Assembly: GCF_913777625.1 (NCBI RefSeq)
Contig: NZ_CAJYTI010000013.1
Location: forward strand, 1-64,000
From: an uncultured Sphingomonas sp.
GTDB taxonomy: Bacteria; Pseudomonadota; Alphaproteobacteria; Sphingomonadales; Sphingomonadaceae
DNA length: 64,000 nt
Direction of reading: 5' to 3'
Below the pieces are notes generated by a model that searched no databases, was not told the DNA's origin, and saw only the letters and a program-made list of their open reading frames with translations. This document shows, one piece after another, positions 60,473 through 64,000 of the stretch (position 1 is the stretch's first letter; each line of letters starts with the position of its first letter). A program made the translations under genes and the position numbers.

Positions 60473-60523
60473 GGCCGCTCTCTATGCTAGCAATGGCACC
60501 CATTGCGAGGGGAGTCGGGGCGT

Positions 60524-61498
60524 ATGGACGTGCTTTTCGTGTTTCTGGCCGGGCTGGTGGTGCTGGTGCTGTTCTACCTGCTGGCCAGCGTGAAGATCGT
60601 GACCCAGGGCTATCAGTACACGATCGAGCATTTCGGCCGCTTCACCACGGTCGCCGCGCCGGGCTTCAACTTCTACCCCGCCTTTTTCTACCGTGTCGGC
60701 CGCAAGGTGAACATGATGGAGCAGGTGATCGACATTCCGGGCCAGGAAATCATCACCAAGGACAATGCGATGATCTCCACCGACGGGGTGGTGTTCTTCC
60801 AGGTGCTCGATGCCGCCAAGGCCGCCTATGAGGTGTCGGACCTGTATGTCGCGCTGCTCCAGCTGACCACGACCAACCTGCGCACGGTGATGGGCTCGAT
60901 GGATCTCGACGAGACGCTGTCCAAGCGCGATGAGATCAACGCGCGGCTGCTCTCGGTGGTCGACCATGCGACGACGCCGTGGGGCGTCAAAATCACGCGC
61001 GTCGAGATCAAGGACATCCGTCCGCCGGCCGACATCGTCAACGCGATGGGCCGCCAGATGAAGGCCGAGCGCGAAAAGCGCGCCAACATCCTCGAGGCCG
61101 AGGGGAGCCGCCAGTCGGAGATCCTGCGCGCCGAAGGGCAGAAGCAGGCGCGCATCCTGGAGGCCGAGGGCCGCCGCGAATCCGCCTTCCGCGACGCCGA
61201 GGCGCGCGAGCGTGCCGCCCAGGCCGAGGCGGAGGCGACCCGACTCGTGTCCGACGCCATCGAATCCGGCAGCGCGGCTTCGCTCAACTATTTCATCGCG
61301 CAAAAGTACGTGGAAGCCGTGGGCAAGTTCGCGACCTCGCCCAACGCCAAGACCATCCTGTTCCCGGTCGAGGCGACCCAGCTGATCGGCACGCTGGGCG
61401 GCATCGGCGAGCTCGCCAAGGAGGCCCTCTCCGGCGCCGCGCCCAAGCCCCCCGCACCGCCGGCCCGCCGCCCGGGTCCGTTCGACCAGCAGGATTGA
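60524..61498 (+). CDS. SPFH/band-7 membrane protease regulator-like protein
   Basis: The 324-residue protein has an N-terminal membrane helix (about 3-22), an SPFH (band 7/stomatin) domain ([34 protein letters not shown]), a long charged coiled coil (about 190-255, [12 protein letters not shown] repeats) and a Pro-rich tail. SPFH proteins such as QmcA form ring-like membrane assemblies and often pair with NfeD proteins. An NfeD gene begins 8 bp later. The start [10 protein letters not shown] was chosen over an upstream in-frame codon that would put a charged stretch before the helix. Confidence 0.92.
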   Translation: MDVLFVFLAGLVVLVLFYLLASVKIVTQGYQYTIEHFGRFTTVAAPGFNFYPAFFYRVGRKVNMMEQVIDIPGQEIITKDNAMISTDGVVFFQVLDAAKAAYEVSDLYVALLQLTTTNLRTVMGSMDLDETLSKRDEINARLLSVVDHATTPWGVKITRVEIKDIRPPADIVNAMGRQMKAEREKRANILEAEGSRQSEILRAEGQKQARILEAEGRRESAFRDAEARERAAQAEAEATRLVSDAIESGSAASLNYFIAQKYVEAVGKFATSPNAKTILFPVEATQLIGTLGGIGELAKEALSGAAPKPPAPPARRPGPFDQQD

Positions 61499-61506
61499 TC
61501 GCCTCG

Positions 61507-61965
61507 GTGGACTGGTTGCAGCACCCGCCCCTGCTCTGGCTGATCGCCGCGGTTGCGCTGGGGATCGCCGAGCTGGTGGTGCCCGGCGTGTTCCTGGTGT
61601 TCCTCGCGGTGGCGGCCGCGATCATGGGCGGCTTGGCGCTGTTGTTCCCGGGCCTGCCACTCGCAGGGCAATTGCTGGGCTTTGCCGGCTGGTCGGCGGT
61701 TGCGGTGCTGATAGGCCGGCGCTGGTATCATGACTTCCCCGTCGAGAGCGCCGATCCGCTGCTCAACGATCGCATCGCGCGACTGGTCGGCGAAGTCGTC
61801 ACCGTCGTCGAACCGGTAAGCGATCATGGCGGCCGCGTGCGGGTTGGCGACGGCGAGTGGCCGGCACGCGGGCCCGATGCCCCCGCCGGCGCCCGCGTGC
61901 GGATCACCGGCGCCAACGGCGCGACGCTCCGAGTCGAGCCGCTCCCCTCCCTTTCCCAAGACTGA
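61507..61965 (+). CDS. NfeD-like membrane protein
   Basis: The 152-residue protein has three membrane helices (LLWLIAAVALGIAELVV, GVFLVFLAVAAAIMGGLALL, LLGFAGWSAVAVLIG) and a C-terminal soluble domain (VGEVVTVVEPVSDHGGRVRV, GARVRITGANGATLRVEP) of the OB-fold NfeD type. It pairs with the SPFH protein upstream, a common arrangement in bacteria and archaea. Translation likely starts at GTG 61507; a TTG at 61495 overlapping the SPFH stop is an alternative. Confidence 0.88.
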   Translation: MDWLQHPPLLWLIAAVALGIAELVVPGVFLVFLAVAAAIMGGLALLFPGLPLAGQLLGFAGWSAVAVLIGRRWYHDFPVESADPLLNDRIARLVGEVVTVVEPVSDHGGRVRVGDGEWPARGPDAPAGARVRITGANGATLRVEPLPSLSQD

Positions 61966-61986
61966 AAAACAATCGAGGTCGAATAG

Positions 61987-63807
61987 ATGCGTACCACCCG
62001 TCGCGACGTGCTGCTCGGATCGAGCGCCCTGTTGGCCACCGGTGCGGCGGCGCGCCCAGCGCTTGCCGCCGTGCCCGCCGCCGAAGCCCAGGCGCAAGCA
62101 CTGATCGATCGCACGGCCGAGGCGCTGCTCGTCCTCAACCCCGAAGGCGCAACCGGCCTCGGCATCGACAAGGGGGCGCGTGCCGGCCTCAAGCACCGGC
62201 TGGGCGACCGCACGCCTGCGGGTGTCGCCAAGATGGCGGCGCATCTGAAGGCCACGCTCGCCGAGATCGACCAGATCGACGTCCATGCCGTCAGCCCCGA
62301 GATGCGCGTCCATCTCGACGTAATCCAGACCGCCTATGCCAACGGGCTGAAGGGCATATCCTTCCCCTATGGCGACGTCGCGGTCGGCAGCTGGCGCAAC
62401 ACGCCGTACGTCGTGATCCAGAATGTCGGCGCCTATATCGACGTGCCCAAGATGCTCGACAGCGATCACCAGATCGAGACGCGCGACGATGCCGATGCCT
62501 ATCTCGATCGGCTCCAGGCCTATGCCGGCGCACTCGACGGCGAGACCGTGCGGCTGCAGCAGGCAGCGAGCGTCGGCGTGATCGCGCCGGACTTCCTGCT
62601 CGACAAGTGCCTGAAGCAGATCCACCTCGCCCGCAGCGGCGATCCGGCGACCTGGGACGTCGTGACCTCGCTCGCCAAGCGGACCACCAGCATGCCGGGC
62701 GGATACGAGGCGCGCGCGGCCAAGATCGCCGCCGAGCAGATCGCCCCGGCGCTCGATCGCCAGATCGCCGAGCTCGAAAAGCAACGCACCCGCGCCACCT
62801 CCGACGCCGGCGTGTGGAAGTTCAAGGACGGCGACGCCTATTATGCCTGGGCGCTGAGCGCCGGCACCACCACGACCATGTCGCCCGATGAAGTCCATGC
62901 GATGGGCAAGGCGCAGCTCGCCGAACTGCAGGCCGAGATGGACACGATCCTCAAGACGCTCGGCTATACGCAGGGCTCGGTCGGCGCACGCATGCGCGGA
63001 CTCGCCACCGACAAGCGCTTCGCCTTTCCGGACAACGATGCCGGCCGCGCCGAGATCATCCAGATCCTCCAGCATAGCATCGACGACATGCGCGGCCGGA
63101 TGCCGCAGGCGTTCCACACGCTCGTCCCCGGCAATGTCGAGGTGAAGCGCATCCCGATCGTCGAGGAAGCCGGTGCTGCCGGCGCCTATGGCGGCCCCGG
63201 CACGATCGACGGCAAGGTGCCCGGGCGCCTCTGGGTCAATCTGCGCTCGACGGGCATCTGGACGCGGTTCAGCCTGCCCGACCTCGCCTATCACGAGGCA
63301 ATCCCCGGCCATGCCTGGCAGGGCGAATATACCTTCAAGATGCCGCTGATCCGTTCGCTCCTCCAGTTCAACGCCTATTCGGAAGGCTGGGCGCTCTATG
63401 CCGAGCAGCTGGGCGACGAGCTGGGCGTCTATGCCGAGAACCCGGCGGCGAAGCTGGGCTATCTCCAGTCGCTGGGCTTCCGCGCCTGCCGGCTAGTGGT
63501 CGACAGCGGGCTGCATGCCAAGCGCTGGACGCGCGAGCAGGCGATCCGCTGGTTCGTCGAAGCCAACGGCTCGTCGGAGGACGAGGTGCAGGGCGAGGTC
63601 GACCGCTATTGCTCGTGGCCGGGCCAGGCCTGCGGCTACAAGGTGGGCCACACCGCGATCAACCGGCTGCGGACCAAGGCGAAGGGCGAACTCGGCGCCA
63701 AGTTCGACTTCCGCGCCTTCAACGATGCGGTGCTGCTCGGCGGCAATGTGCCGATGACCGTGCTCGGCCATGTGATCGACCGCCACATCGCGCAGCGGAA
63801 GGGGTAA
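61987..63807 (+). CDS. DUF885 metallopeptidase-like protein with Tat signal
   Basis: The 606-residue protein starts with a twin-arginine signal (TTRRDVLLGSSALLATG, cleavage near ALAA) and is a DUF885 protein, predicted zinc-dependent peptidase-like, with H436-E437-AIPG-H442 in YHEAIPGHAWQ plus the downstream YSEGWALYAEQL that provides the second zinc-ligand glutamate. The fold and motif pattern suggest exported activity, but the substrate is not known. It begins 21 bp after nfeD; whether it shares the transcript is unclear. Confidence 0.9.
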   Translation: MRTTRRDVLLGSSALLATGAAARPALAAVPAAEAQAQALIDRTAEALLVLNPEGATGLGIDKGARAGLKHRLGDRTPAGVAKMAAHLKATLAEIDQIDVHAVSPEMRVHLDVIQTAYANGLKGISFPYGDVAVGSWRNTPYVVIQNVGAYIDVPKMLDSDHQIETRDDADAYLDRLQAYAGALDGETVRLQQAASVGVIAPDFLLDKCLKQIHLARSGDPATWDVVTSLAKRTTSMPGGYEARAAKIAAEQIAPALDRQIAELEKQRTRATSDAGVWKFKDGDAYYAWALSAGTTTTMSPDEVHAMGKAQLAELQAEMDTILKTLGYTQGSVGARMRGLATDKRFAFPDNDAGRAEIIQILQHSIDDMRGRMPQAFHTLVPGNVEVKRIPIVEEAGAAGAYGGPGTIDGKVPGRLWVNLRSTGIWTRFSLPDLAYHEAIPGHAWQGEYTFKMPLIRSLLQFNAYSEGWALYAEQLGDELGVYAENPAAKLGYLQSLGFRACRLVVDSGLHAKRWTREQAIRWFVEANGSSEDEVQGEVDRYCSWPGQACGYKVGHTAINRLRTKAKGELGAKFDFRAFNDAVLLGGNVPMTVLGHVIDRHIAQRKG

Positions 63808-63824
63808 AACGCTCCCCTACAACG

Positions 63825-63918
63825 GTCATCCCGGCGAAAGCCGGGATCCATTGGGGTCGCCGTCGCGGCGTTTGCTGATAGGGAGAGGCGAATGGATCCC
63901 GGCTTTCGCCGGGATGAC
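63825..63918. repeat. 94-bp REP-like inverted-repeat element
   Basis: Perfect 28-bp inverted arms (63825-63852 and 63891-63918, beginning GTCATCCCGGCGAAAG) surround a 38-bp core. Each arm contains its own hairpin, CCCGGC-GAAA-GCCGGG and CCCGGC-TTTC-GCCGGG. This sequence form is common in dispersed repeats of proteobacteria. It follows the DUF885 gene and precedes the end of the last gene on the other strand, where it could terminate both transcripts. Confidence 0.9.
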
Positions 63919-63932
63919 GGCAGAAGAAGCGC

Positions 63933-64000
63933 TTATGCGTGACGCCAGCGCCAGAGCAGCATCGGGCGGGCGAGCGCCAGGCCGAGCAGGAAGCCGCCGA
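63933..64000 (-). CDS. Partial membrane protein (C-terminus only)
   Basis: The window edge cuts this minus-strand gene. The last 21 codons before a TAA at 63933-63935 read GGFLLGLALARPMLLWRWRHA, a hydrophobic segment with a basic end. It is plausibly the last transmembrane helix of an inner-membrane protein. No family can be assigned from this short stretch. Confidence 0.5.
   Translation of the reverse strand, partial: GGFLLGLALARPMLLWRWRHA

Overview
The window is about 64 kb of GC-rich chromosomal DNA (roughly two thirds G+C by eye) with dense, often overlapping genes. The gene set points to an alphaproteobacterium of the Sphingomonadales, most likely Sphingomonas or a close relative. Supporting features are a dusB-ntrBC-ntrYX-hfq-hflX block, an Hfq made of two Sm domains in tandem, an ispDF fusion, a CckA hybrid kinase, a PEP-CTERM protein of the PEPxxWA type, an EL222-like LOV-HTH regulator and an FeS-type photolyase. 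Almost everything is housekeeping or conserved accessory chromosome. I found no phage, integrase, transposase, CRISPR array or plasmid function.

Layout. 0-10 kb (minus strand): dusB, ntrB, ntrC, ntrY, ntrX, hfq and hflX, with a decayed plus-strand gene for a secreted protein between ntrX and hfq. 10-14 kb: ispDF and pncC converge on ratA and lipA, followed by a PEP-CTERM protein. 14-18.6 kb: carbonic anhydrase, then minus-strand aspS, a 2-hydroxyacid dehydrogenase and PPK2; aspS carries a 32-bp tandem duplication that breaks its frame near the 3' end. 18.7-25 kb: rnd with a coupled I78-like lipoprotein, then a serine beta-lactamase-like protein, Cfa and a photolyase on the minus strand, and a diacylglycerol kinase-family protein. 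25-33 kb (minus): valS (compositionally mosaic), a stand-alone receiver, cckA, a DUF2062 protein, smpB and dapA. 33-38.5 kb: slt, greB, acyP, a hypothetical protein and ettA. 38.5-42 kb: M28 peptidase, small lipoprotein and a dicarboxylate carrier. 41.7-48.5 kb: LOV-HTH regulator, folE, FAD oxidoreductase, DUF3429 protein, FeS photolyase, DCC protein, ABC1 kinase and SDR. 48.6-53.4 kb: DUF481 protein and an M20 hydrolase-astA-astB operon. 53.4-64 kb: tRNA-Arg(ACG), a lipoprotein, a TPR protein, rsmB, a membrane GGDEF protein, guaB, a hypothetical protein, a CitE-like lyase, SPFH plus NfeD, a Tat-exported DUF885 protein and the end of a membrane protein gene.

How the genes work together. The Ntr block links two histidine kinase/regulator pairs to nitrogen status and sits beside the RNA chaperone Hfq. 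The 41.7-48.5 kb genes, with cfa and the photolyase at 21-24 kb, resemble light or singlet-oxygen response gene sets known from other bacteria, here next to a blue-light LOV regulator; that grouping is my inference. astA and astB open the arginine succinyltransferase route, but astC, astD and astE are not here. Intergenic DNA is short (no gap over 300 bp) and several gaps hold inverted-repeat elements. The points most worth checking are the aspS duplication, NtrX without GAFTGA, the double Hfq, the valS mosaic and the LOV-linked light cluster.
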